This document shows positions 14,866 through 23,171 of a stretch of 31,213 nt of DNA, piece after piece (position 1 is the stretch's first letter; every line of letters begins with the position of its first letter). A model generated the notes under the pieces. That model was not told the origin of the DNA. It worked only from the letters and a program-made list of their open reading frames with translations, and searched no databases. The stretch is from CAMEON01 sp045577755 (lineage in GTDB: Bacteria > Bacillota > Clostridia > Oscillospirales > CAG-272). The translations under genes and the position numbers were made by a program. The stretch covers positions 1-31,213 of the forward strand of contig JAZNJA010000163.1 in the NCBI GenBank assembly GCA_045577755.1, in the 5' to 3' direction.

Positions 14866-16543
14866 GGCTCGCCTGATCGGCGAGATCATCGAGATGCACG
14901 GCGACCGCGCCTCCATCGAGGTCTACGAGGAGACCGCGGGACTGGGCCGCGGCGACAAGGTAGTGTCTACGGGCGCGCCCTTGTCGGTGGAGCTGGGCCC
15001 CGGCCTCATCACCTCCATTTACGACGGTATCCAGCGTCCCCTGGAGGCCATGCGGGAAAAGTACGGCTCCAACATCATCAAGGGCATCGACGAGCCCGCC
15101 CTGGACCGCGATAAGCTCTGGCACTTCGAGGCTACCCTGGGCTACGGTGACACCGTCACCGCGGGTGACGTCTACGGTACGGTGCAGGAGTCTGCCGTTA
15201 TCACCCATAAGATCATGTGCCCTCCCGGTAAGAAGGGTACCGTCATGGAGCTGTATACCGGTGACTTCCGCGTCACCGACCGCATCGGTAAGCTCAAGCT
15301 GGAGGATGGCTCCATCGAGGACATCATGCTGGTCCAGAAGTGGCCTGTCCGCGTGTCCCGCCCCTATAAGCAGAAGCTGCCCCCCGCCGAGCCCATGATC
15401 ACGGGCCAAAGGCCGATCGACGCCCTGTTCCCCATTGCCAAGGGCGGCACCGCCTGCGTCCCCGGCCCCTTTGGCTCGGGTAAGACGGTGGTCCAGCACC
15501 AGCTGGCTAAGTGGAGCGACGTGGACCTGGTGGTCTACATCGGCTGTGGTGAGCGCGGCAACGAGATGACCGACGTTCTCCGCGAGTTCCCCGAGCTGAC
15601 CGACCCCCGCACGGGCAAGTCTCTGATGGAGCGTACCGTGCTCATCGCCAACACCTCGGATATGCCCGTGGCCGCCCGTGAGGCTTCCATCTATACGGGT
15701 ATCACCATCGCCGAGTACTACCGCGACATGGGCTACTCCGTGGCCGTCATCGCCGACTCCACCTCCCGCTGGGCCGAGGCCCTCCGTGAGATGTCGGGAC
15801 GACTGGAGGAGATGCCCGGTGAGGAGGGCTACCCCGCCTATCTGACCTCCCGTCTGGCTCAGTTCTACGAGCGTGCCGGTCAGGTGGTCTGTCTGGGCTC
15901 CGACGGCCGCATGGGCGCTCTGTCCGCCATCGGCGCTGTCTCCCCCCAGGGCGGTGATATCTCCGAGCCCGTGACCCAGGCTACTCTGCGTATCGTCAAG
16001 GTCTTCTGGGGTCTGGACTCCTCCCTGGCCTACCGCCGCCACTTCCCCGCCATTAACTGGCTGAACTCCTACTCCCTCTACCGCGACCGTCTGGAGCCTT
16101 GGTTCGCCGAGCACGTCTCCCCCAAGTGGATGGAGTACACCGGCCGCTGTCTCAAGACCCTCCAGCTGGAGGACTCCCTCAACGAGATCGTCAAGCTGGT
16201 TGGTGTGGACGCCCTCTCCGCCGAGGATCGCCTGACCCTGGAGTCCGCCCGCTCCATCCGCGAGGACTTCCTCCAGCAGAACGCCTTTGAGGATGAGGAC
16301 TGCTACACCGCCCTGGATAAGCAGTACTGCATGATGGGTTTGGTCTTTACCTTTGAGGACAAGGCCCGCCGCGCCATCGCCGAGGGTGCCAATATTGATA
16401 AGCTTTCCGAGCTGCCCGTCCGTGAGCGCATCGGCCGCTTCAAGGCGGTTCCCTACGCCAAGTACAAGACCGAGGCAGAGAAGATCATCGCCGAGATGAC
16501 CGAGCAGCTGAACAAGCTGGTTCAGGATGCCAAGGCATTCTGA
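14771..16543 (+). CDS. ntpA: V-type ATPase catalytic subunit A
   Basis: This 590-residue subunit carries the catalytic nucleotide sites of the A3B3 head. An N-terminal beta-barrel begins at EGKILKVSGPLVIAEGM. The family-specific bulge domain spans about 110-195. The P-loop is GPFGSGKT (232-239), followed by the catalytic-glutamate segment YIGCGERGNEM and the Walker B-region VIADSTSRWAEALREMSGRL. The C-terminal helical domain has a normal length. The start at 14771 aligns with the family N-terminus, and an in-frame TGA at 14753 rules out an upstream ATG. No ribosome binding site is at the normal distance. The gene is followed 16 bases later by ntpB. Confidence 0.98.
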   Translation: MVEGKILKVSGPLVIAEGMRNANMFDVVRVGEARLIGEIIEMHGDRASIEVYEETAGLGRGDKVVSTGAPLSVELGPGLITSIYDGIQRPLEAMREKYGSNIIKGIDEPALDRDKLWHFEATLGYGDTVTAGDVYGTVQESAVITHKIMCPPGKKGTVMELYTGDFRVTDRIGKLKLEDGSIEDIMLVQKWPVRVSRPYKQKLPPAEPMITGQRPIDALFPIAKGGTACVPGPFGSGKTVVQHQLAKWSDVDLVVYIGCGERGNEMTDVLREFPELTDPRTGKSLMERTVLIANTSDMPVAAREASIYTGITIAEYYRDMGYSVAVIADSTSRWAEALREMSGRLEEMPGEEGYPAYLTSRLAQFYERAGQVVCLGSDGRMGALSAIGAVSPQGGDISEPVTQATLRIVKVFWGLDSSLAYRRHFPAINWLNSYSLYRDRLEPWFAEHVSPKWMEYTGRCLKTLQLEDSLNEIVKLVGVDALSAEDRLTLESARSIREDFLQQNAFEDEDCYTALDKQYCMMGLVFTFEDKARRAIAEGANIDKLSELPVRERIGRFKAVPYAKYKTEAEKIIAEMTEQLNKLVQDAKAF

Positions 16544-16559
16544 TAGGAGGTACTGAAAC

Positions 16560-17933
16560 ATGATTCGTGAATATAAAACCATAGAAGAAGTCGCGGGCCC
16601 CCTTATGCTGGTCAAGCAGGTGGAGGGCGTCAAGTACGACGAGCTGGGTGAGATCCAGCTGCCGAGCGGCGAGGTGCGCCGTTGCCGCGTGCTGGAGGTC
16701 AACGGCCGCAACGTCCTGGTACAGCTCTTTGAGTCCTCCGCGGGACTGAATCTCGCCGAGTCCAAGGTGCGCTTCACCGGCCACGGCGTGGAGCTGCCTG
16801 TCTCCGAAAATATGCTGGGTCGCGTGTTCAACGGTATGGGCGAGCCCATCGACGAGGGCGCTCCCATCATTCCCGACAAGTCCCTGGATATCAACGGCAC
16901 CCCCATCAACCCCGCCGCCCGCTTCTACCCCTCCGAGTTCATCCAGACGGGTGTCTCTACCATCGACGGACTGAACACCCTGGTCCGCGGTCAGAAGCTC
17001 CCCATCTTCTCGGGCTCGGGTCTGCCCCACGCAAACCTGGCCGCCCAGATCGCCCGCCAGGCCAAGGTGAGAGGCTCCGACTCCAAGTTCGCCGTGGTCT
17101 TCGCCGCCATCGGCATCACCTTCGAGGAGGCCGATTTCTTCATCTCCGACTTCAAGAAGACGGGCGCCATCGACCGTACCGTCCTCTTCATCAACCTGGC
17201 CTCCGACGCCGCCATCGAGCGTATCTCCACCCCCCGTATGGCCCTGACCGCCGCCGAGTACCTGGCCTTTGAGTGCGATATGCACGTGCTGGTCATTCTG
17301 ACCGACATCACCAACTACGCCGAGGCTCTCCGCGAGGTCTCCGCCGCCCGTAAGGAGGTCCCCGGCCGCCGCGGCTATCCCGGTTACCTGTATACCGACC
17401 TGGCCACCATGTACGAGAGAGCGGGCCGTAAGATGGGCTCCGAGGGCTCCATCACCATGATCCCCATCCTCTCCATGCCCGAGGACGACAAGACCCATCC
17501 CATCCCCGACCTGACCGGCTACATCACCGAGGGCCAGATCATCCTCTCCCGCGAGATGTACCGCAAGGGCTATATGCCCCCCGTGGACGTGCTCCCCTCC
17601 CTGTCCCGTCTGAAGGATAAGGGTATCGGCGTGGGCAAGACCCGTGAGGATCACGCGGGTACCATGAACCAGCTCTTCTCCTCCTACGCCCGCGGCAAGG
17701 AGGCCAAGGAGCTCATGGTGGTCCTGGGTGAGGCCGCCCTGACCCCCATGGACAGACTGTACGCTAAGTTCGCCGACGCCTTTGAGGAGAAGTATATCAA
17801 CCAGGGCTTCAACGAGGACCGTTCCATCGAGGATACCCTGGATCTGGGCTGGGAGCTGCTCTCCATCCTGCCCCGCTCGGAAATGAAGCGTATCAAGCCC
17901 GAGCTGGTGGATAAGTACTGGCCTACCAAGTAA
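16560..17933 (+). CDS. ntpB: V-type ATPase regulatory subunit B
   Basis: This 457-residue non-catalytic partner of subunit A alternates with it in the hexamer. It begins with EYKTIEEVAGPLMLVKQVEGV. In place of a P-loop it has the family's PIFSGSGLPHANLAAQIARQA (near 143-165), so it binds but does not hydrolyse nucleotide. VILTDITNYAEALREVSAARKE and YTDLATMYERAGR are family signatures. The length is normal, and GATAGGAGG lies before the ATG. In related operons subunit D follows directly; here an unrelated 2.3-kb lipoprotein gene intervenes. Confidence 0.98.
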   Translation: MIREYKTIEEVAGPLMLVKQVEGVKYDELGEIQLPSGEVRRCRVLEVNGRNVLVQLFESSAGLNLAESKVRFTGHGVELPVSENMLGRVFNGMGEPIDEGAPIIPDKSLDINGTPINPAARFYPSEFIQTGVSTIDGLNTLVRGQKLPIFSGSGLPHANLAAQIARQAKVRGSDSKFAVVFAAIGITFEEADFFISDFKKTGAIDRTVLFINLASDAAIERISTPRMALTAAEYLAFECDMHVLVILTDITNYAEALREVSAARKEVPGRRGYPGYLYTDLATMYERAGRKMGSEGSITMIPILSMPEDDKTHPIPDLTGYITEGQIILSREMYRKGYMPPVDVLPSLSRLKDKGIGVGKTREDHAGTMNQLFSSYARGKEAKELMVVLGEAALTPMDRLYAKFADAFEEKYINQGFNEDRSIEDTLDLGWELLSILPRSEMKRIKPELVDKYWPTK

Positions 17934-17949
17934 TTTTCCGTAAGCATAG

Positions 17950-17981
17950 GATACGGGACACGGATCCCGCAAGCCCGTATC
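17950..17981 (+). terminator. Weak hairpin after ntpB
   Basis: Stem GATACGGG/CCCGTATC (17950-17957 with 17974-17981). It is followed by TCCCCCTT rather than a U-run, so it may only reduce read-through or protect the upstream mRNA 3' end. Confidence 0.35.
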
Positions 17982-18022
17982 TCCCCCTTGACCGTGCTCC
18001 CTATACTGAAAGGAAACCGATC

Positions 18023-20371
18023 ATGAAAAAGTTTTTGCTTTTGGGTCTGACTCTCCTGCTGCTCGCCGCCCTGTTTGCGGGCTGTACCGACGGAGATGAT
18101 CCCGTAACCACCGACGATCCCTCGGCGACCACGATCGAGGACGCCACCGCCGCTCCCACCGAGCCCGAGGGCACCGACCCCGAGACCGAGCCTGCCGAGA
18201 CCGAGCCTGCCGAGGAGGTCACCACCGACTACTTCGAGGCCAACCGCATCGAGACCGTCAAGCCCGACGAGAACAAGGTCATTGATATGGCCGTTACCGA
18301 CAAGGGCTACGACATCTACCGCCTCCCCGAGGATCAGTCTTGGGGCTACCGCTACGGCGTGACCTACCTGTACGAGGAGGACGGCCAGACCGTTCACGCC
18401 TACTTTGCCTGCGTGGGCACGGGCGGTGAGTGGGACTGGATCTCCTACCGCCGCTCCGACGATGGCGGTGCCACCTGGTCCGAGGAGAAGATCGTTCTGA
18501 CCCCCACCCAGGGCTCTTACGATCACTTCTCCAACTGCGACCCCGGTGTGGTCTACTTCAACGGCTACTACTACCTGGGCTACACCTCCACCCTCAACGA
18601 GACGGGTGCCTGCAACAACGTCTTCGTGGCCCGTTCCAAGAATCCCGACGGCCCCTATGAGAAGTGGAACGGAAGCGGTTGGGGCGGCTATAAGCCTCAG
18701 CCCCTCTTCTACTACAACGAGGACTACCATAGCTTCGGTATGGGCGAGCCCTCCTTCGTGGAGCTGAACGGCACCCTGTATATCTACTACACCAACGCCG
18801 CTCCCTCGGGCGAGTACACCATGGTGGCTACCGCTGATGCCACCAATGAGAACTGGCCTGCTACCCTGCAGCATCACGGCACCGCCGTCAAGAAGAGCAC
18901 CGACTCCATCGACGTCAAGTACGTGGAGGAGTGGGGCAAGTTCATCGGCATCGCCACCGGCTCCCGTATGGGCCCCTCCAGCTACGTTGCCGTGTACGAG
19001 TCCAACGACGGTAAGACCTTCGAGATGGTGGACGCCGTCCGCGAGGGCACCTTCTCCCATCTGCACAACGCCGGTATTTCCTCCCGCAGAAACGGCCACA
19101 TCAACCTGACCGAGGATGCCGACAAGCTCCGCGTCATCTACGCCTACGGCGAGGGCTGGGGCACCTGGAACACCCGCGTTCAGCCCATTACCCTGAAACT
19201 CTCCGACGGCAACGATCTGAGTGTCGAGCTGGCCAAGCCCTGCATCAAGGAGTTCGTCCGCGGTACCGCCGTGCCCAAGGATCAGCGCCAGCTGGCTATG
19301 ATCCGCCCCGAGCAGGACGTATATGAGACCTACGTGGGCCGCAGCTCCTTCACCCTCCGCATCAACGTCTTCGACACCTACTTTGAGAAGAGCCCGCTGA
19401 AGAAGAGCTCCGGAGGCCTCCGCTTTGTGGTGGCCGACGAGTCGGTGTGTACCATTGATAACGATACGTGGAAGGTAGAGGTCAAGGGCGCAGGCACCAC
19501 CGCTGTGGAGCTGTACTACGGCGAGCTGTCCTGCATGTTCCACGTGGTCGTCACCGAGGAGAAGCAGGAGGGCTCCGCCACCAAGGCTCTGGAGCTGGTG
19601 CCCGTCCACGACACCTACACCATCTACCTCGGAGAGCGCAGCCTCTACAAGCCTCAGCTCCGCGCTCAGATGAAGTGGGCTGACGGTTCCTTCACCGAGT
19701 ATTTCGTGACCGATCAGCAGACCGAAGCCATCACCTTCAAGGACTATGATCCGAGCATCATTGCGGTCAACGATAAGGGTATCGTCACCGCTCTGAAGAC
19801 GGGCGAGACCGAGGTCACCGTGTCCCTCAAGGGCAAGACCTGCAAGATCAAGGTGGTGGTCACCGACAAGATCGAGGACGGCTTCTACAGACTCCCCGAT
19901 CTCAAGGAGATCGACTACACCGATCTGGATTTCTCGGTCAAGGGCACCGAAAAGGCCATCGGAAGCGCGAACAGCGCCACCGTCACCTACGATATGACCG
20001 AGGAAGCTCTGAAGTGCAAGGTCACGGGCAACGATGCCCTGTTCTACCTGAGCTTCAGTCAGTCTGTCACCACTCTGCTGGCTGACGACTACAAGACCCT
20101 GGAGATCACCTACAAGTGTCCCACCGACACCTCGTCCAAGGCCATCAACCTGCAGGTGTTCTACTGCGCGGGCAGCGTGACCGCCGCGGATGCCAATTAT
20201 CAGGTGATGAAGTCCATCAAGAGAGACGGTGAGTACCATACCATCACCATCGACCTGACCAACCTCAAGGGGTGGGAGGGAGATATCCATACCCTCCGCC
20301 TCGACTTCTTCGACCAGAGCGAGGTGGGTGACACCATGTACATCAAGAGCATCAAGCTCATCGAAAAATGA
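18023..20371 (+). CDS. Surface lipoprotein: beta-propeller glycosidase-like, Ig-like domains, CBM-like tail
   Basis: This 782-residue predicted lipoprotein has a signal ending in LFAGC (lipidated Cys21), then a Thr/Glu/Pro-rich linker to about 70. A beta-propeller (about 85-420) resembles GH43/GH32/GH33-type folds: blade 1 carries the Asp-box-like SDDGGATW, then CDPGVVYFNGYYYLGYTS and GEPSFVELNGTLYIYYTNA. Two immunoglobulin-like (BIG2-type) domains lie at about 430-520 and 525-617; the second has the typical IIAVNDKGIVTALKTGETEV. The C-terminal region (about 630-782) looks like a carbohydrate-binding beta-sandwich. It probably binds or cuts glycans outside the cell. It sits between ntpB and ntpD, has AAAGGAAA before its ATG, and lacks a clear promoter. 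Enzymatic activity is unproven. Confidence 0.85.
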   Translation: MKKFLLLGLTLLLLAALFAGCTDGDDPVTTDDPSATTIEDATAAPTEPEGTDPETEPAETEPAEEVTTDYFEANRIETVKPDENKVIDMAVTDKGYDIYRLPEDQSWGYRYGVTYLYEEDGQTVHAYFACVGTGGEWDWISYRRSDDGGATWSEEKIVLTPTQGSYDHFSNCDPGVVYFNGYYYLGYTSTLNETGACNNVFVARSKNPDGPYEKWNGSGWGGYKPQPLFYYNEDYHSFGMGEPSFVELNGTLYIYYTNAAPSGEYTMVATADATNENWPATLQHHGTAVKKSTDSIDVKYVEEWGKFIGIATGSRMGPSSYVAVYESNDGKTFEMVDAVREGTFSHLHNAGISSRRNGHINLTEDADKLRVIYAYGEGWGTWNTRVQPITLKLSDGNDLSVELAKPCIKEFVRGTAVPKDQRQLAMIRPEQDVYETYVGRSSFTLRINVFDTYFEKSPLKKSSGGLRFVVADESVCTIDNDTWKVEVKGAGTTAVELYYGELSCMFHVVVTEEKQEGSATKALELVPVHDTYTIYLGERSLYKPQLRAQMKWADGSFTEYFVTDQQTEAITFKDYDPSIIAVNDKGIVTALKTGETEVTVSLKGKTCKIKVVVTDKIEDGFYRLPDLKEIDYTDLDFSVKGTEKAIGSANSATVTYDMTEEALKCKVTGNDALFYLSFSQSVTTLLADDYKTLEITYKCPTDTSSKAINLQVFYCAGSVTAADANYQVMKSIKRDGEYHTITIDLTNLKGWEGDIHTLRLDFFDQSEVGDTMYIKSIKLIEK

Positions 20372-20406
20372 CCTTAGGATCCCCTATTTGAAAGTTTTCG
20401 GAGATG

Positions 20407-20461
20407 CTTAAGACCCCTTTTACAAAAGGGGCCCTAAGCGGGGGACAGGGGCAAAGCCCCT
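20407..20461. repeat. Hairpin pair in the lipoprotein-ntpD gap
   Basis: An imperfect 15-bp stem CTTAAGACCCCTTTT/AAAAGGGGCCCTAAG (20407-20421 with 20424-20438) is followed by AGGGGC/GCCCCT (20447-20461). Neither has a U-run. They resemble small dispersed intergenic repeats more than terminators. Confidence 0.55.
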
Positions 20462-20491
20462 CGTTCTCCATCCCCACGAAAGGACAAAACC

Positions 20492-21169
20492 ATGGCAGAA
20501 TTACGAGTCAATCCCACCAGAATGGAGCTGAAGAAGGTACAAGCCCGCTACGTTACGGCGCGCCGCGGCCATAAGCTTCTGAAGGACAAGCGCGACGAGC
20601 TGATGAAGAAGTTCCTCGAGGTCGTCCGCGAGAATAAGGAGCTCCGCGAGCGGGTAGAGGCCTCTCTGGCGAAGGTGCACAGCAGCTTCAGCATCGCCTC
20701 GGCCACAGCCAGCCCTCAGATGCTCAAGGAGGCGCTCATCCTGCCCAAAAAGGAAGGGAAGCTGGACGTCACCTACAAGAACGTCATGAGCGTGACGGTG
20801 CCCGTGTTCTCTCTCCAGGTCCTGTCCGATGGAGGCGCCGATGGCTACAACTACGGTATGGCCTTCACCTCGGGGGAGCTGGATGCCGCCGCCAGGGAGC
20901 TGAACGGCATCCTGGAGGATCTGGTCCGCCTGGCCGAAATGGAGAAGACCGCCCAGATGCTGGCCGAGGAGATCGAAAAGACCCGCCGCCGTGTCAACGC
21001 CCTGGAGTATATCATGATGCCTCGCTACCTGGAGACCATCAAAACCATCAAGATGAAGCTGGAGGAGAACGAGCGCGGCAATACCACTCGCCTCATGAAG
21101 GTCAAGGACATGATGCTGACCGCCCAGCAGCAGCAAGCTAAGCAGCTGTATGCTGAGGACGAGGAGTAA
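20492..21169 (+). CDS. ntpD: V-type ATPase subunit D (central stalk)
   Basis: This 225-residue central rotor shaft turns inside the A3B3 hexamer. It shows the family start RVNPTRMELKKVQARYVTARRGHKLLKDKRDELM (residues 5-38), a beta-hairpin mid-region, and a long C-terminal coiled coil including TRRRVNALEYIMMPRYLETIKTIKMKLEE. The length is normal. It is needed for the complex encoded at 9546-17933 but is separated from it by the lipoprotein gene and a repeat. CGAAAGGA lies upstream of its ATG. Either it is on the same long transcript or it has a promoter I cannot identify. A terminator closes the cluster. Confidence 0.97.
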   Translation: MAELRVNPTRMELKKVQARYVTARRGHKLLKDKRDELMKKFLEVVRENKELRERVEASLAKVHSSFSIASATASPQMLKEALILPKKEGKLDVTYKNVMSVTVPVFSLQVLSDGGADGYNYGMAFTSGELDAAARELNGILEDLVRLAEMEKTAQMLAEEIEKTRRRVNALEYIMMPRYLETIKTIKMKLEENERGNTTRLMKVKDMMLTAQQQQAKQLYAEDEE

Positions 21170-21225
21170 ACCCCGGCATAGACTCCGCACCCCTACGGTC
21201 AGCGGCAGTGCCGCTGTATATCCAT

Positions 21226-21266
21226 GCGGGGAGAGACCCTTCTGACGGGCTCTCCCCCGCTTTTTT
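21226..21266 (+). terminator. Rho-independent terminator after ntpD
   Basis: Stem GCGGGGAGAG/CTCTCCCCCGC (21226-21235 with 21250-21260, one bulged base) followed by TTTTTTG. A smaller stem AGCGGCA/TGCCGCT lies at 21201-21215. Confidence 0.9.
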
Positions 21267-21371
21267 GTTGGTACCCACCCCGCCGCGCGAAAAGAACGGC
21301 TTTTTCTGCTTTCAAATACCCAACCGAACCGCCACTCGTACGACAGTAAGGGCAAGAAAGGAGGCGCGACT

Positions 21372-23171
21372 ATGACCGATATTCCTTCCATCCACCCCAT
21401 AACGGATATCCTGGACACCCCCGCCTTTGATGAGGCCTACCTGGAGCTGACCCGCTACGCCTACACCCGCACCCGTAACGCCGCCGAGGCCGACGAAGTG
21501 GTCTCGGATACGGTGCTGGCCTGGATGCAGGATCTGCGGGCGGGGAAGCGCATCGAGAATACGGCGGGCTATCTCCGCACCGTGTTCGAGCGGCGGCTCT
21601 GCGACTACCTGCGCCGCAAGTACCGCCGCGAGGTGGAGCTGAGCGACGACGGGACCATTCTGGAGACCATCCCCGACGATGCTGATCCCGAGGAGCGGCA
21701 GCAGCTCCTTTTGGAGGAGGAAGCCGTGCGGAAAGCCCTGGGACGGCTGGCGGCCATCTACCGCGAGGTGGTGTACCGCCACTACGTCAAGGGACAGCGG
21801 GTGGAGACCATCGCGAAGGCTCTGGGTGTTCCCGTGGGCACCGTGAAATCCCGCCTGTCCGACGGGCGGGGGCAGATGAAGGAGACCGTTACCAAGCACC
21901 TACAGGGGGAGACCACGCCCCCATCGGTCAGAGCCGCAGGAGAAGCTATGCAGAAGGAACAGAAGAACTTTACCGCCGACACCCGCCCCTACAGCGAGGT
22001 GTCCTACGCGCCCAAGCGGGTAAGCATCGGGATCTGGGGCAACGTCAGCCAAAAGGGGGAGCCCTTTTGCTACGTGGAGTCCCTGATCGCCCAGAACATT
22101 CTGGTGCTGGCCTATGAGAAGCCCATCAGCATCCGGGATCTTTCGGCGGCGTTGGGGATCCCTACCCCCTACGTGGAGCACGAGGTGGACATCCTGGTGC
22201 GCGGTGAGATGATGGGGCGCACCCCCGGGGGACTGGTCTACACCCGCATCTTCATGCAGACCGAGGAAGAGGGCTTCGGGGATGTGGAGGCCCAGGAGGC
22301 CTTAGCCGCCCGGATCGCGCCCGCTTTGTGGCGGGTGATGGAGGAGGGCTTGGCGTACTTGTGGGAGGATGAGACCTCGGCTACTCACACCTATTCCCCC
22401 AAGCAGACCGCCACCTTCCGTCTCATGCTGGCCAATCAGATGATCGGCAACCTGCTGTTTTCTCCCGAGATGAATATGCGGGAGCCCGACGTGACACCTC
22501 CCCCTCGCCCCAACGGAGGCTGGTGGCTGGCCACGGGGACGGTGTACGAATACGGTACGGAGCTGTATGCTCACAGGTACAGCTGCTCGGGGCCGGTGAG
22601 GATCAATTACGTCAAGCCCCCGGAGCGTGAGGGGGAACTGCCCATGCAGATGGCCATGATGATGGACTATCAGTCTCTCTTTGGGAATACCCACTGGAAC
22701 TACGGGCGAATGAAGTATTCCTTCGGACTCAACGAGATCCTGAAGCTGTACGCCTCCTTCATGACCGACACCGTCAAGCCCGCGGATCACCGTATCTTCG
22801 AATTGATTCCCGAATTTGAGAGAATGCACATCCTTCGCCGCGACGGGCATGACGAGATCCGATTGGATATCCCCGCCATGACCCTGGCCGAGTGGGACAG
22901 ATGGGAGGCCGCTTTGCGGTCGTTGGTCCCCGCCGCCATGGAGGCCGTCGGGAAACCCATCAAGGCTCTGATCGGCCGCACCGTCAACCGTATCCCCGAC
23001 CACGTGGACGGGCGCACCGCCTACCTGCATGCGGGCGCCATGGGCTGTCTCATCCCCGCCACCATGAAGGCCCTGGCCGAAAGCGGCTGTATCCCCGACG
23101 TGGTCATGGGGGAGACCCCCGTGATCCTGGTGGTCTACAACGACGGTCAGGAAAGATGGGTGTGCCCATGA
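21372..23171 (+). CDS. ECF sigma factor fused to a large unrecognised C-terminal domain
   Basis: This 599-residue protein begins as an ECF (group IV) sigma factor. Region 2 (about 14-90) includes ADEVVSDTVLAWMQDLRAG and YLRTVFERRLCDYLRRK. Region 4 (about 115-175) has the helix-turn-helix VETIAKALGVPVGTVKSRL. A 400-residue extension that I do not recognise follows. Its first part (about 235-285) looks like a winged helix (ISIRDLSAALGIPTPYVEHEVDIL); the rest is mixed alpha/beta without membrane segments. ECF sigma factors are normally about 160-200 residues, so the extension may sense a signal or control the sigma part. AAAGGAGG precedes the ATG. The downstream gene overlaps its stop codon by four bases, making its product a likely partner. 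Confidence 0.85.
   Translation: MTDIPSIHPITDILDTPAFDEAYLELTRYAYTRTRNAAEADEVVSDTVLAWMQDLRAGKRIENTAGYLRTVFERRLCDYLRRKYRREVELSDDGTILETIPDDADPEERQQLLLEEEAVRKALGRLAAIYREVVYRHYVKGQRVETIAKALGVPVGTVKSRLSDGRGQMKETVTKHLQGETTPPSVRAAGEAMQKEQKNFTADTRPYSEVSYAPKRVSIGIWGNVSQKGEPFCYVESLIAQNILVLAYEKPISIRDLSAALGIPTPYVEHEVDILVRGEMMGRTPGGLVYTRIFMQTEEEGFGDVEAQEALAARIAPALWRVMEEGLAYLWEDETSATHTYSPKQTATFRLMLANQMIGNLLFSPEMNMREPDVTPPPRPNGGWWLATGTVYEYGTELYAHRYSCSGPVRINYVKPPEREGELPMQMAMMMDYQSLFGNTHWNYGRMKYSFGLNEILKLYASFMTDTVKPADHRIFELIPEFERMHILRRDGHDEIRLDIPAMTLAEWDRWEAALRSLVPAAMEAVGKPIKALIGRTVNRIPDHVDGRTAYLHAGAMGCLIPATMKALAESGCIPDVVMGETPVILVVYNDGQERWVCP
21938..21950 (+). promoter_or_regulatory. In-frame internal ribosome binding site and ATG in the sigma gene
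   Basis: AGGAG (21938-21942) stands five bases before an in-frame ATG (21948-21950, Met193), exactly at the junction between the sigma domains and the C-terminal domain. Translation from here would give a free 407-residue C-terminal protein. Confidence 0.45.

Noticed and set aside
14675..17972. Long open frames on the minus strand opposite subunits A and B (for example 14675-16909 and 16485-17972)
   Set aside because: They mirror well-identified V-ATPase genes. High GC and strong codon bias leave the opposite strand free of stops; the predicted products are His/Gly/Leu/Val-rich and match no family I recognise.
17684..20290. 868-codon minus-strand frame opposite the lipoprotein
   Set aside because: Same codon-bias effect. 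The product is repetitive in Gly, Val, Leu and His and lacks recognisable domains, while the plus-strand frame has a lipobox and known folds.
20407..20461. Terminator closing the lipoprotein transcript
   Set aside because: The stems are strong, but neither is followed by a run of T, so I list them only as repeats.
21286..21371. ECF-type autoregulatory promoter before the sigma gene
   Set aside because: I looked for a GAAC-like -35 and a matching -10; CCGAACC is present near 21324 but no convincing partner element could be assigned.
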